Source: Myroides phaeus (GTDB lineage Bacteria > Bacteroidota > Bacteroidia > Flavobacteriales > Flavobacteriaceae). Taken from it: a stretch of 64,000 bases of DNA. Position numbers and translations under genes: made by a program. Shown piece after piece: positions 1 to 10,900 of this stretch; position 1 is the first letter of the stretch; each line of letters begins with the position of its first letter. The stretch is taken from contig NZ_FNDQ01000005.1 of the NCBI RefSeq assembly GCF_900099675.1, positions 62,001-126,000 of the forward strand. Reading direction: 5' to 3'. The notes under the pieces are model-generated. The model was not told the origin of the DNA. It ran no database searches and saw nothing but the letters and a program-made list of their open reading frames with translations.

Positions 1-352
1 TATTCATTAAAAAGTAATGAAAGCTCTTAATAAGAATATAAATATGTGAAATTATGTACTCAGTAAGTTTTATTTTCTTAAATTCGAATAAGTAACACCT
101 TAAAATATGAAAGGATAGTATATGTCAAGTCAGTTTATAGATGAAAAAAAGAAAACTTAGTAGTAATGTTTTATAATAAAAGTTAAGTTTATCTGTTATA
201 TAAAAATAGAAAGCATGTAAGAATAAAGTTATTTAAATTATAATAACTTGTATTTACTATAAATGAATATAGAATAGTGAGAAAGAAATGAACTTTTTAG
301 AAAAAAGCAATGTTTTTCACAGGTTCTATTCAATTAAATATTATACTAAGAA
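1..352. other. AT-rich non-coding stretch
   Basis: No open frame of convincing length or composition was seen on either strand. The stretch is almost purely A/T with short runs and no clear hairpin. It presumably holds the promoter of the peptidase that follows, but no good TAnnTTTG element could be fixed. Confidence 0.5.
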
Positions 353-1876
353 ATGATTAAAAAAGGTTTATTATTAGTTACCTTATTAGTGAGTCAATGT
401 TTTGTTTTTGGTCAAAAGAAATATTCGGAATTAACACAAGAAGATTATCTTGAAGACTTCGACATTTTAATCAATATCGTAAAAAATCAACATCCCAATC
501 CATATCGCGTAATATCAGAGAAAGACTTTGATAAGAAAGTTGCGAGTATAAGAAAGAATTTAGAAGAGCATCCGAGCTATGCTACGTTTTTACTCTCAAA
601 TCCTATACCTTACATTCACGACGCACATTCTTCTTTGTCTACAGATACAACTATTTTTGAAGATTTTACTAAGGAGACTCATTTCTTTCCTTTAGCTACG
701 CTTGTATTTAATAGTAAAGTGTTTGTTAATCAGCACAATCCGTACATTCCACCAGGGAGTATAATTAAGAGTGTCAACGGAATTGAAGCGAGTAAGATAT
801 TAAGTCGTATAAATGTGAGTAGTGATGGAGAGATCAAAGCTGATGATGCTAAGGATTTTACGTTTTATATATCGCTAATGTTTCCAGACGCTAAGGAATA
901 CGTTATTGCTTATCAAGAAGGTTTAGAAAGTGAAGAGATAAAAGAAGTTACAATCAACACGGTGAGTTATTTCCGAAACTTTTACAATGTTCAAAAGTCG
1001 ATTTTACCTTTGGATTTAATTACGTATTCTTATGGTATTTATGGTAGAGAAGTAAATGAGGATACTTATATATTAACTATAAAGACATTTGCCTTTTCTG
1101 AAGAGTTTGCTTATCAGAAGTTAAGTGCGTTTTTTGAGAAATTGAATCAAAAAGGAATTAAAAACCTAATCATTGATATTCGTAGCAATGGAGGAGGGCT
1201 TTTAAGTAATATTCCATTATTTTATTCTTTTATTTCAAAAGATAAGGTGTTTAAGAATAGCTATCGTTATGCAACAAAAGTTGTTGATATAAAAGTTCGA
1301 GAGAATTTAATAGATGGTAGTGGACGTCAGTATTCTGATTTAGATATCAAGAATATGAACAATTTTATGTTACAGCGTTATGATAAAAGTGAGGATGATG
1401 AGTACTATTATGGTAACAATCGCTTAGATGAATCGTATGTAGAGAATTATCCACGAGATAGAAATGTGTTTGAAGGGAATACCATATTATTGATAGATAA
1501 TAACACTGTTTCCGCAGCAGCTTATTTTGCAGCTTTGTTTAAGGAAAACAAGAGAGGAGTGGTGATAGGACAAGAAACACGTACTTGTAGTAATTTTACA
1601 ACAGCTTCGTGGTTTATAAACTATAAGTTGCCAAATACACAGACAATTGTTGATCTGCCTCGTTCGGAAGTGTTTTTTAATAATTCAGCAAGTAAAAGCG
1701 GTGCTTGTAGAGGGGTGATACCTGATTATGTCGTAGACGAGACGATGTTTCACGCTGGTTTAGTGGAAGAAAAAGATCCAGAGTTAACAATGGCATTGGA
1801 TCTAATTAAAAGACAAATTGGTCTTAATGTAGCGGAGTTAAGCAAGAAAGTAACAGGGAAAAAACAGAAAAAATAA
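353..1876 (+). CDS. S41 family (C-terminal processing-like) secreted peptidase
   Basis: A 507-residue protein with an N-terminal signal peptide of about 21 residues ending F-G-Q, so it is exported to the periplasm or beyond. The C-terminal half carries the S41 (tail-specific protease) fold: an L-I-I-D-I-R-S-N-G-G-G strand-turn near residue 275, then N-T-V-S-A-A-A near residue 385, where the serine is the expected nucleophile, followed by a K-E-N-K-R-G-V-V-I-G-Q-E-T segment typical of the family. No clear PDZ domain was recognised; the N-terminal half is divergent. Such Bacteroidota proteins are usually annotated simply as S41 peptidases of unknown substrate. It is monocistronic, with a terminator directly downstream. 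Confidence 0.85.
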   Translation: MIKKGLLLVTLLVSQCFVFGQKKYSELTQEDYLEDFDILINIVKNQHPNPYRVISEKDFDKKVASIRKNLEEHPSYATFLLSNPIPYIHDAHSSLSTDTTIFEDFTKETHFFPLATLVFNSKVFVNQHNPYIPPGSIIKSVNGIEASKILSRINVSSDGEIKADDAKDFTFYISLMFPDAKEYVIAYQEGLESEEIKEVTINTVSYFRNFYNVQKSILPLDLITYSYGIYGREVNEDTYILTIKTFAFSEEFAYQKLSAFFEKLNQKGIKNLIIDIRSNGGGLLSNIPLFYSFISKDKVFKNSYRYATKVVDIKVRENLIDGSGRQYSDLDIKNMNNFMLQRYDKSEDDEYYYGNNRLDESYVENYPRDRNVFEGNTILLIDNNTVSAAAYFAALFKENKRGVVIGQETRTCSNFTTASWFINYKLPNTQTIVDLPRSEVFFNNSASKSGACRGVIPDYVVDETMFHAGLVEEKDPELTMALDLIKRQIGLNVAELSKKVTGKKQKK

Positions 1877-1901
1877 TCTGTGCTATAGATATAAAAGTAA
1901 G

Positions 1902-1935
1902 GAGGTTGTCTTAATAAAAGACAGCCTCTTTTTAT
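1902..1935 (+). terminator. Rho-independent terminator after the S41 peptidase
   Basis: GAGGTTGTCTT and AAGACAGCCTC pair around a short AATAA loop and are followed by a T run. The arms resemble those of three other terminators in the window. Confidence 0.8.
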
Positions 1936-2137
1936 TTATCTGTTTTTAAGTGGCAAAGAAGAAAGGTTTTAAAAGGTATATACCCTCTGTTTAAAAGGGG
2001 TGGGTAGAAATTAAAAGAAGTACTTATTAATAGCATATTTTTCGATTATTTAAAAGGTTATTAAAAGAGAGGTATATAAATATTACACTACTTTTTGTAA
2101 GTTTGCTTTTGCAATAAAATATTATTGTTAATTATCA

Positions 2138-2851
2138 ATGTTACAGACCCTTTCACATTTATCGTGGTTCCAATTATTATTGTTGAGTTTAGCAATAAAT
2201 ATCGTGCTTTTTGCAAGCTCGGTTGGCTTGTACGCATTGGTAAAAATGTTTTCAACACAAGAATTAATTCAAGAGCAAGAACAGAAGTTCTCTAAGGGGG
2301 ATTTACAGCTTGCAATATTGGTCTTAGTTTGTCATTCTGCTGTATTTCTGTTAGGAGAATATCTTTGGGAACGTGGTTTTATCATTGTTTCAGAGAAGGA
2401 GTCAGTCTTTACCATTTTACTGCAAATAGGTGTTTTAGTTGGTGGAATGGATTTCCTGATGTATGTTTTTCATCGCATAGCACATTTACCTGGGCTTTAT
2501 GGTTTAGTGCATGGAAAGCATCACGAGCATAGTAGTGTCAATTTTTTAAGCTTATTTGTATTACACCCTGTTGAAGCGATTGGTTTTGGGATGCTCTTTA
2601 TTGTTCTCTTACTAATATATCCTTTTAATGTATGGGCAATCACAGCATACTTAGCAATTAATCTCATTTGGGGTACAATTGGACATCTAAATCAAGAGGT
2701 TTTAAAGGAAACGAGATTTAAACAATGGATAAGTACAGTGTTGTGTTTAAGTGTTTTTCATAATCGCCATCATCAATACCCAGATTGTAATTACGGGTTT
2801 TATACTTTATTATGGGATAAAATATTTAAGACCTACAGAACTGAAAGCTAA
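2138..2851 (+). CDS. Sterol desaturase / fatty acid hydroxylase superfamily membrane protein
   Basis: A 237-residue integral membrane protein with hydrophobic segments near residues 10-37, 57-73, 90-110 and 145-180. The eight-histidine di-iron signature is clear: H-R-I-A-H at 112-116, H-G-K-H-H at 125-129 and H-N-R-H-H at 208-212, with extra histidines at 143 and 183. Members of this superfamily hydroxylate or desaturate lipids, carotenoids or sterols with O2. The substrate cannot be read from the sequence. The start is the ATG that opens a hydrophobic N-terminus. The small gene downstream follows after about 30 bp and may be co-transcribed. Confidence 0.85.
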   Translation: MLQTLSHLSWFQLLLLSLAINIVLFASSVGLYALVKMFSTQELIQEQEQKFSKGDLQLAILVLVCHSAVFLLGEYLWERGFIIVSEKESVFTILLQIGVLVGGMDFLMYVFHRIAHLPGLYGLVHGKHHEHSSVNFLSLFVLHPVEAIGFGMLFIVLLLIYPFNVWAITAYLAINLIWGTIGHLNQEVLKETRFKQWISTVLCLSVFHNRHHQYPDCNYGFYTLLWDKIFKTYRTES

Positions 2852-2881
2852 TATATTATTACAAGCATATACCTTATATAA

Positions 2882-3220
2882 ATGGAATATAAAATTATAG
2901 AATTATTGCGAGAAAGTGAATTGTTTAGTTTTAACAAGTTACAAGAAGGAGATAAGGTATTTGTTGACCAATTTTACAATTGGGTTACAGATGTAAAAGA
3001 ATTGATTGTAAGCTCCTATGTTGAAAGTAGTGAGCCTTTTATATTAATAAATGAGGTTGATCTTTTACAATTTTCAGTTAATGAAGATAGTTTTATAGTA
3101 GAAAAATCGAAAGTAGAGATGGCTTTAAAGAAATGTTTGTATGAACAACAAGCAGTTAAGAGTCATTCTGCAACATTTTTAGAGAAAATAGTCTATGCTA
3201 TTATGAATTTATTTAAATGA
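2882..3220 (+). CDS. Small hypothetical protein
   Basis: A 112-residue protein rich in E, K, F and L, without signal peptide; only the last 15 residues are mildly hydrophobic. No family was recognised. It starts 30 bp after the sterol desaturase-like gene on the same strand, so co-transcription is likely. Codon use matches the neighbours, which supports a real gene. Confidence 0.6.
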   Translation: MEYKIIELLRESELFSFNKLQEGDKVFVDQFYNWVTDVKELIVSSYVESSEPFILINEVDLLQFSVNEDSFIVEKSKVEMALKKCLYEQQAVKSHSATFLEKIVYAIMNLFK

Positions 3221-3410
3221 TAGTTATTTGAAAATTAACAAGTTGATTGCTTTTGTCGGACTTTGTAAGCAGTTGAAAAGAGGTTCGCATTGAAAAGACA
3301 AGTAACTTTCCTTTGAAATTCGTAAATTTGGGTAGATGCCCTTGTGAGTAGTTTTACTGTTTTTAAAAATTACTTGTTTAAAAGGGATTATTGTTATAAA
3401 AAGAAGAAAT

Positions 3411-4532
3411 ATGAAAAAGATAACCTTACTATACTTACTAACTCTAACTGCTTCAGTACAAGCGCAAGAGGTTGTGGATTCTCTGCCAAATTGTAAACAA
3501 GAAAAAGTATTGTTTTTCAATCAGGAGTTTAGTGCAGAAAACTGTATAGTAAATGATAGTTTAGCGATTGAAGAGAGAGTTGTTTCTTTTCCTCAAGAGG
3601 CTAAGCAAATGTACAATAGCTTGAAGTTTATTGAACAGCACGATGAACTGTTACAATCGTTTGTTACGGTTAATGATAGTGTTGCAACGGCTAAGGCTAC
3701 ATACACTGCTAATGAGTTGATACAAGGTGTTGTATTGGAACCAATTCAGTCAAACGACTTTAGTTTTGTTTATTACAACGAAGGACAACCTGTGTATCGC
3801 TATGTTTTAGATACGGATAATCATTTTTACACGTATGTCAAAGCTGAAATCGAGAAAGATGAAAAGGTACGTGATTTGTTTTACGATATAGAGGAAGGAG
3901 AGATATTACCTACTAAGGAAGTGTATGTAAATGGTGATTGGAGTAAATGGGACAAACAAGCAGAGAGAGAAACAATCAACTTAGGAGGTAGAGAAGGAGA
4001 GTTAATTAGCATAAATAATCAAGAGGCTAAAGCAGAGCAATTAATCTTTAAAGTAGGTGACGACCAAGGTGTATTACATTACGTATATCTTGAAAAACAA
4101 GGGCATGCTATTTATGTGTATGAACAGCAATTTTCTGTTGATGATGGTATTGTAAAAGGAGGTTTTGTCAATAATGCTTTAGTTCAGAATATGGGATTAG
4201 ACAGAAAACGTATAACTGCACGTACAGAAAAAGGTAATTCTATTTCAGATATTTACTTTGAGAACTTTGCTCCAAGTAATTGGAATCAGCCTAATCAGTA
4301 TATTTTTGATTACGTAAAGAACTCAAACAAAAAGGTGTTAAGAGCGAGGGTGGTATTAGATAAGTCTATAGAGAAAGAGAGTATCTTTTTTGACGTTTTA
4401 GTGGCCTTAGCTAATAATCCTGAATTATTTAGAATTGATGTGAAATTAGCAGACTTTTCTTTTGACCAATTGTTGTCTACACACGTAATACATTTGAAAG
4501 GAGATAAGAAAAACCTGTTTACCTTAAAGTAA
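3411..4532 (+). CDS. Secreted hypothetical protein
   Basis: A 373-residue protein with a signal peptide of about 18 residues (charged start, hydrophobic core, A-Q-A before Q-E), so it should be exported. The mature part is acidic, predicted to be mostly beta strand, and has no motif I can place. It lacks a lipobox and an obvious type IX secretion C-terminal domain. It is a single-gene unit followed by its own terminator. Confidence 0.7.
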   Translation: MKKITLLYLLTLTASVQAQEVVDSLPNCKQEKVLFFNQEFSAENCIVNDSLAIEERVVSFPQEAKQMYNSLKFIEQHDELLQSFVTVNDSVATAKATYTANELIQGVVLEPIQSNDFSFVYYNEGQPVYRYVLDTDNHFYTYVKAEIEKDEKVRDLFYDIEEGEILPTKEVYVNGDWSKWDKQAERETINLGGREGELISINNQEAKAEQLIFKVGDDQGVLHYVYLEKQGHAIYVYEQQFSVDDGIVKGGFVNNALVQNMGLDRKRITARTEKGNSISDIYFENFAPSNWNQPNQYIFDYVKNSNKKVLRARVVLDKSIEKESIFFDVLVALANNPELFRIDVKLADFSFDQLLSTHVIHLKGDKKNLFTLK

Positions 4533-4556
4533 GCATTAAACAAAATAGAAAAATCG

Positions 4557-4585
4557 AAGCCAGCTTAGTGAAGTTGGCTTTTTTA
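4557..4585 (+). terminator. Rho-independent terminator
   Basis: AAGCCAGCTT and AAGTTGGCTT form a stem around AGTG, followed by six T. It ends the secreted hypothetical gene. Confidence 0.75.
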
Positions 4586-4740
4586 TTTATGGGGGTATTA
4601 GGCTTCTGTATATAAGCTTGAAAATGTGATTATTAAGGAAGTAATTTATAGGTAAATAGTTTTAAAAGGCTTTTTAACAAAAATATCTTCTAATACTTAT
4701 TGCCATTTTGTACCTTTAGCTTGAAAAACTTATTGAAAAA

Positions 4741-6519
4741 ATGACAAATTTAGAAAAGTTATCAGAGATCCGTTTCTTGATGAAAGAAAAGGGAATTGAC
4801 GGATATATCATTCCTTCATCTGACCCACATATTAGTGAATATTTACCTGATTTTTATAAATGTATTGCGTGGACATCTGGGTTTACAGGTTCTGCAGGAA
4901 CACTTGTGATTACACAAGATTTTGCTGGACTATGGACAGACTCTCGTTATTTTGTACAGGCAAATGAACAATTAGCAGGTACTGGTTTTGAGCTTGTGAA
5001 GTTGAAAGTACAACACGCACCAGAATATGTAACTTGGTTAGGAGAGAAATTGTCTGAAGGAGCTACGGTAGCTTTTGACGGTAATCTTGCTTCATTAGCT
5101 GTTGCTAATTCAGTGAACAGTATTTTAAACCCATTGGGAATTAAAGTGAATGGACACGTGGATCTACTTGATCCAGTGTGGAAAGGACGTCCTGCATTGC
5201 CAACAGAAAAAGCATATACATTACCAACGACAATCACAGGACAAGCAACTGTTGATAAAATTGAAGCTGTTCGTAAAGCATTGAAACAAAAAAGAGCAAC
5301 AGCTCATTTAGTTTCTTCTTTAGACGATTTAGCGTGGTTGTTAAATATCAGAGGAACAGACGTTAAGTGTAATCCTGTTACTTTAGGATTTGCTTTTATT
5401 GATCACAAACAAGTGATTTTGTTTATTGACGCTGTAAAACTTGACGCTGCAACAAGAGCAGAATTAGAAAGCTACGGTATTACAATTAAGCCGTATGAAG
5501 AAGTAAAAGCTTATTTACAAGGATTAGGTAAAGAAGAGGTTATCTTGTTAGATCCTAAACGTACTTGTTTTGCTACGTATGATTCAGTAGCGGATGGAGT
5601 GAAGATTATTGAAGATATGAATCCTTCTACGCTGCTTAAGGCGATTAAGAACGAAGTAGAGATTAACCACGAAAGACAAGCGATGGTTAATGATGGTATT
5701 GCGTTGACTAAATTCTTTAAGTGGATTGAAGAGAACGTAGCCAAAGGAGAATTGACAGAGATGAATATCGCTGATCATTTGAGAGGACTTCGCGCAGAAC
5801 AACCTGGTTTCAAAGACATCAGTTTTGATACAATTGCAGGATATAAAGATCACGGAGCGTTACCACACTACAAAGCAGAGGAACATAGTAACTATAAGTT
5901 AGAAACAACAGGATTATTATTAGTTGATTCAGGAGGTCAGTATGAAACTGGAACTACTGATATTACTCGTGTTATTGCATTAGGTACACCAACGCAAGAA
6001 GAGAAAGAGGATTATACAATTGTTTTAAAAGGAACAATTGAGGGGTCTATGGCTATTTATACTAAGGGAACAAGAGGATATCAGATAGATGCAATTACGC
6101 GTCGTCCTATTTGGGCTACAATGCGTAACTACGGACACGGTACAGGACACGGAGTAGGCTTTTTCTTAAACGTACACGAAGGTCCACAAGTGCTTAATGG
6201 TACGGCAACTGATATTGCTATTGAGCCAGGGATGATTACGTCAATTGAGCCAGGATTATATAGAGAAGGTAAACACGGTATTCGTATTGAAAACCTTGTG
6301 TTATCTAAGGACTTAGCATCAAATCAGTTTGGTGACTTTATGGATTTTGAAACATTGACTATTTGCTATATCGCTACAGACTTAGTTGAGAAATCATTGT
6401 TAGGACAAGAACATATTGATTGGTTAAATAACTATAACCAATGGGTCTATGATTCTATTTCTTCTAAGTTATCTGATGATGAAGCAGCTTGGTTAAAAGA
6501 GAAAACAAAAGCTATCTAA
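4741..6519 (+). CDS. Xaa-Pro aminopeptidase (M24B family)
   Basis: A 592-residue cytosolic metallopeptidase that removes N-terminal residues preceding proline. It has the long three-domain layout of eukaryote-like aminopeptidase P: two creatinase-like N-terminal domains (about 1-310) and a pita-bread catalytic domain. Metal ligands are visible: Asp in L-V-D-S-G-G-Q-Y near 395, Asp in T-T-D-I-T-R near 406, His in G-H-G-T-G-H-G-V-G near 468, Glu in I-E-P-G-L-Y near 504, and a further Glu in R-I-E-N-L near 518. No signal peptide. It stands alone, with a strong terminator behind. TACCTTTA at 4711-4718 is a weak candidate -7 element. Confidence 0.93.
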   Translation: MTNLEKLSEIRFLMKEKGIDGYIIPSSDPHISEYLPDFYKCIAWTSGFTGSAGTLVITQDFAGLWTDSRYFVQANEQLAGTGFELVKLKVQHAPEYVTWLGEKLSEGATVAFDGNLASLAVANSVNSILNPLGIKVNGHVDLLDPVWKGRPALPTEKAYTLPTTITGQATVDKIEAVRKALKQKRATAHLVSSLDDLAWLLNIRGTDVKCNPVTLGFAFIDHKQVILFIDAVKLDAATRAELESYGITIKPYEEVKAYLQGLGKEEVILLDPKRTCFATYDSVADGVKIIEDMNPSTLLKAIKNEVEINHERQAMVNDGIALTKFFKWIEENVAKGELTEMNIADHLRGLRAEQPGFKDISFDTIAGYKDHGALPHYKAEEHSNYKLETTGLLLVDSGGQYETGTTDITRVIALGTPTQEEKEDYTIVLKGTIEGSMAIYTKGTRGYQIDAITRRPIWATMRNYGHGTGHGVGFFLNVHEGPQVLNGTATDIAIEPGMITSIEPGLYREGKHGIRIENLVLSKDLASNQFGDFMDFETLTICYIATDLVEKSLLGQEHIDWLNNYNQWVYDSISSKLSDDEAAWLKEKTKAI

Positions 6520-6543
6520 TAGATTAGATAAGTTGTAGATATT

Positions 6544-6580
6544 AAAAGGGCGATACATTTGGTGATGTATCGCCCTTTTT
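6544..6580. terminator. Strong bidirectional terminator
   Basis: AAAAGGGCGATACAT and ATGTATCGCCCTTTTT form a long perfect stem with A and T runs on the two sides. It lies between the convergent aminopeptidase gene and the AraC-like gene and could serve both. Confidence 0.85.
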
Positions 6581-6664
6581 AATTTAATAAGCGAGAAATT
6601 AGTGTTTAAAACAATCGGTTAGTGTAAGGCGATTATTTTATAAGGTGTGTATTCTAAATACTAT

Positions 6665-7522
6665 TTACATCATATTAGAATAACGTATAAGCGAATGTTT
6701 CTTTAAGTGATTAGCTCTAATATATTTCACATACATCGGACGAATAGATTTAAAACCACATTGTGTAGCAATTTCATAGAGAGAATCTTTCGTAAAAAAC
6801 AATAATTGTAAACCTCTAATATATCTTTCTTTGTTGTAAAAGTTCCAAAAGGTGTCTCCGTAGAAGTACATAAAATCATCGTTAAATGTAGTTTTAGAAA
6901 TGCCTTTATTTTCTAAGATAGTATATAATTTATTTTCATTTATATTATTAATACTGATAAGCTCGTGATATAAGTCGTTATATTTTTTCTTGTCTTTAGT
7001 ATAGTAGTCAATTTCTAATAAAACATCATTTAGATTTGTTTTAATATTAATATAGAAAAGATTGAATATAAACTTATTATTACGTACGTCTTTTAATACA
7101 GTACCACTAATAGTGCAAAGTTTATTTTTTCTATTAAGGCAATTAAATTTAATAAAGTGATATTTGTTTTCTTGCCAATTGTCGCGTTGGCCTTTACATT
7201 CTGCAATAACTACATCCATTACATTATACTGGGTAGTTTTATCAATTGTATCAAAGTCAATTGTATTGATAATATTATAATTACTATCTACAACGATACT
7301 AAATGCTTGGGCATATTGAATTTCTTTCTTTTGGTTCAATAAAGTAGCATAGTTTAGGTGTAACATCGATTCAAATAGGCTTGTTGTCATCGACTTAAAA
7401 AAGTTGTAGTGAAATCTTTGCCAAGCAATGCTATACTTATTTGCAGAGCTTGGAATATCGACAAATTCATTAATGAATTTTGCCAAGGTATCTGAGACCT
7501 CTTCAAAAAGTTCAAGTTTCAT
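6665..7522 (-). CDS. AraC-type helix-turn-helix protein, divergent
   Basis: A 285-residue protein. The last 100 residues resemble the AraC double helix-turn-helix: a first helix pair around E-N-K-G-I-S-K-T-T-F, and a second one in D-S-L-Y-E-I-A-T-Q-C-G-F-K-S with the usual I-A-x-x-C-G-F pattern. The N-terminal two thirds match nothing I recognise and may be a sensor domain. The protein is rich in N, Y, K and I, and the gene is even more AT-rich than its neighbours. It stands alone, divergent from icmF across a 419-bp gap, so its target is not obvious; icmF is a candidate by position only. Confidence 0.6.
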   Translation of the reverse strand: MKLELFEEVSDTLAKFINEFVDIPSSANKYSIAWQRFHYNFFKSMTTSLFESMLHLNYATLLNQKKEIQYAQAFSIVVDSNYNIINTIDFDTIDKTTQYNVMDVVIAECKGQRDNWQENKYHFIKFNCLNRKNKLCTISGTVLKDVRNNKFIFNLFYINIKTNLNDVLLEIDYYTKDKKKYNDLYHELISINNINENKLYTILENKGISKTTFNDDFMYFYGDTFWNFYNKERYIRGLQLLFFTKDSLYEIATQCGFKSIRPMYVKYIRANHLKKHSLIRYSNMM

Positions 7523-7941
7523 AATTTAAGAGTGGTTTGTTAGTTGTCTTGTTAGAATTCGAAATTTATATAATTTTTTTTAAAATACACTATCTTGAAA
7601 AACTTTTTTCGTTATTATTATTCATTATAATTAGTTATGATGTTGTTATTTGTTGTAATTATTGAGTTTTTAGCAATTAAGTGGTTTTAGGTATAAGCTG
7701 ATAATCATTTTTTAGAGTGTTTTTTTGCTTTTTTTTATGAATTATATAAAAATGTCCTTTTGAAGTTTAATGGCACAAGACAGATGTGATATATCAATAG
7801 GGTAGTCTTATTAAGATATAATTATTAATACTATATTTATAATTAGATAATGATTTGATTTTATAGGAGTTGTGTATAATTTGTTTGCAATATTGATTAT
7901 TTTACTATATTGCTACTCTACAAAAACTAAAAAACTATATT
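7523..7941. other. Divergent intergenic region (AraC-like gene / icmF)
   Basis: AT-rich, with no gene. On the plus side it ends with a promoter-like pair in front of icmF. The remainder holds long T and A runs and no strong hairpin. Confidence 0.5.
7884..7913 (+). promoter_or_regulatory. Candidate icmF promoter
   Basis: TTTG at 7884-7887 and TATATTGC at 7906-7913 are 18 bp apart, close to the Bacteroidota consensus TTTG-N19-TAnnTTTG, although the -7 element lacks one T. It would give a leader of about 20 nt before the ATG at 7942. Confidence 0.45.
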
Positions 7942-10900
7942 ATGCAACAAAATACACCGTATGTACCTAAGAATAAGGTGCGTATAGTTACGGCGGCGGC
8001 GTTATTTGACGGCCATGACGCAGCTATAAATATTATGCGTCGTATTATTCAAGCAACTGGATGTGAGGTAATTCACCTTGGACACGATAAAAGTGTTGAG
8101 GAGGTCGTGAATACTGCTATACAAGAAGATGCTAATGCTATTGCAATGACGTCATATCAAGGAGGACACAATGAGTACTTCAAGTATATGTACGATCTAT
8201 TACAAGAAAAAGGGGCTGGTCATATTCGAATTGTTGGAGGCGGTGGGGGAGTAATCCTTCCGAGTGAGATCAAGGAATTGATGGATTATGGAATTACCCG
8301 ATTATACTCTCCAGATGATGGTCGCGCTATGGGACTACAAGGAATGATTAACGATATGGTGCAAGGGGCTGACTATCCTACGATGGACTTGCAATTGCCT
8401 GAAGGGAAAGATGTTTATCAATCTCTTGCCGATAAAGACATTACTACAATTTCACGCTTAATTTCATTAGCAGAAAATAGAGAAGAAGATTTTTTGAAAC
8501 TATTTAAGTTTGATGAAGCGAAACATAAAAATACTCCGGTATTAGGGATTACAGGAACGGGAGGTGCTGGTAAGTCTTCAATGGTGGACGAATTAGTACG
8601 TCGTTTCCTTATCGACTTCCCTGAGAAAACAGTAGCCTTAGTATCTGTTGATCCTTCTAAACGTAAGACTGGAGGGGCGCTATTAGGTGATAGAATTCGT
8701 ATGAACTCTATCAATAATCCTCGTGTATATATGCGTTCGTTGGCTACCCGCCAATCGAATTTAGCACTGTCTCGTTATGTTGAGGAAACGCTACAAGTAC
8801 TTCAAGTGGCTAATTATGATCTTATAATCTTAGAAACTTCCGGTATTGGTCAGTCTGACACAGAGATTTTAGACCATTCAGATGCGTCTTTGTACATTAT
8901 GACACCAGAATTTGGTGCAGCTACTCAGTTAGAAAAGATTGATATGCTTGACTTTGCTGACATTGTAGCAATCAACAAATTTGACAAAAGAGGGGCTCTT
9001 GATGCTATTCGCGATGTAAAGAAGCAGTATCAACGCAACCACAACTTATGGGATGTAAACCCTGATGAGATGCCTGTATTCGGTACGATTGCTTCTCAGT
9101 TTAACGATCCTGGTACCAATGCGCTATACAAAGCAATTATGGATAAGGTGGTTGAAAAAACAGGGGCTGACTTAAAAACAGGCTTTGAGATTACCAAAGA
9201 AATGAGTGAGAAGGTTTACGTTATTCCACCAAACCGCACGCGTTACTTGTCTGAAATTGCAGAGAATAACCGCAAATATGACGATACGGTATTAACGCAA
9301 AAAGAGGTAGCTCAAAAGTTATACGGTATTTTCAAAACATTACACAGTGTAGCGGGGAAGCAACCTGAAATAGATAAGTCTGGTATTGTAGAGGCAAGTG
9401 TTGCTTCTAAAGACGAGGACACACAATTGTTTGTTAACCTACTTATTAAGGAGTTTGACAAGGTTAAGATGAACTTAGATCCGTACAATTGGGAGGTTAT
9501 CCTAATGTGGGATGAAAAGGTTAATAAATATAAGAATCCGGTGTACTCCTTTAAAGTGCGCGATAAGGAGATTAAGATAGCTACTCATTCAGAGAGTTTG
9601 TCTCATTTGCAAATTCCCAAGATAGCGCTGCCTAAATATGAGGCGTGGGGAGACATCTTGCGTTGGTCGTTGCAAGAAAACGTACCAGGGGAGTTTCCGT
9701 TTACATCAGGACTATATCCGTTTAAGCGAGAGGGAGAAGACCCAACGCGTATGTTTGCGGGAGAAGGTGGACCAGAACGTACGAATAGACGTTTTCACTA
9801 TGTTTCCTTGGGAATGCCTGCTAAGCGACTATCGACTGCCTTTGACTCGGTTACCCTATATGGAAACGATCCGGGACATCGTCCTGATATTTACGGGAAA
9901 ATTGGTAATGCGGGAGTGTCTATTTGTTGTTTAGACGATGCAAAGAAGTTGTACTCTGGTTTTAACTTGGCACACGCACTTACTTCTGTATCGATGACAA
10001 TCAACGGGCCTGCGCCAATGTTATTAGGGTTCTTTATGAATGCGGCAATTGACCAACAATGTGAATTGTACATTAAAGAACACGATTTAGTAGATGAGGT
10101 AGAAGCTAAGATTGCTGAGATTTACAAGAAAAAAGGCGTAGAAAGACCGCGTTACAATGGCGAACTGCCAGAGGGAAATGACGGTTTAGGACTGATGCTA
10201 TTAGGGGTAACGGGAGATCAAGTGTTGCCAAAAGAGGTATATGACGAAATTAAGAAGAATACCCTATCACAAGTACGCGGTACTGTACAAGCGGATATTT
10301 TAAAAGAAGACCAAGCACAAAATACGTGTATCTTCTCTACAGAGTTTGCTCTGCGCTTGATGGGAGACGTGCAAGAGTACTTTATCAATAAGAATGTGCG
10401 TAACTTCTATTCTGTGTCTATTTCAGGTTATCACATTGCAGAAGCGGGTGCTAATCCAATTACACAGTTGGCATTTACTCTTGCTAACGGGTTTACGTAT
10501 GTAGAGTATTATTTGAGTAGAGGAATGGATATCAATGCATTTGGACCAAACTTGTCGTTTTTCTTTTCTAACGGTATTGATCCGGAATATGCTGTGATAG
10601 GGCGTGTAGCACGTCGTATTTGGGCTAAGGCATTGAAAAATAAGTACGGCGCTAATGAACGTGCACAAATGTTGAAATACCACATTCAAACTTCAGGGCG
10701 TTCGCTTCACGCACAAGAGATTGATTTTAACGATATCCGTACAACTTTACAAGCGTTGTATGCTATTTATGACAACTGTAACTCATTACACACAAATGCA
10801 TATGATGAAGCAATTACAACACCAACAGAAGAGTCTGTACGTCGTGCAATGGCAATTCAGTTGATTATCAACAAGGAGTTAGGTCTCGCTAAGAATGAAA

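Noticed and set aside
3224..3520. 98-codon minus-strand frame overlapping the secreted hypothetical gene
   Set aside because: It is the shadow of the plus-strand gene, which has a clear signal peptide and terminator.
7785..7800. TGATATATCA near the icmF promoter as a regulator box
   Set aside because: The spacing is only four bases, it is simple AT-rich sequence, and it lies far from the proposed promoter.
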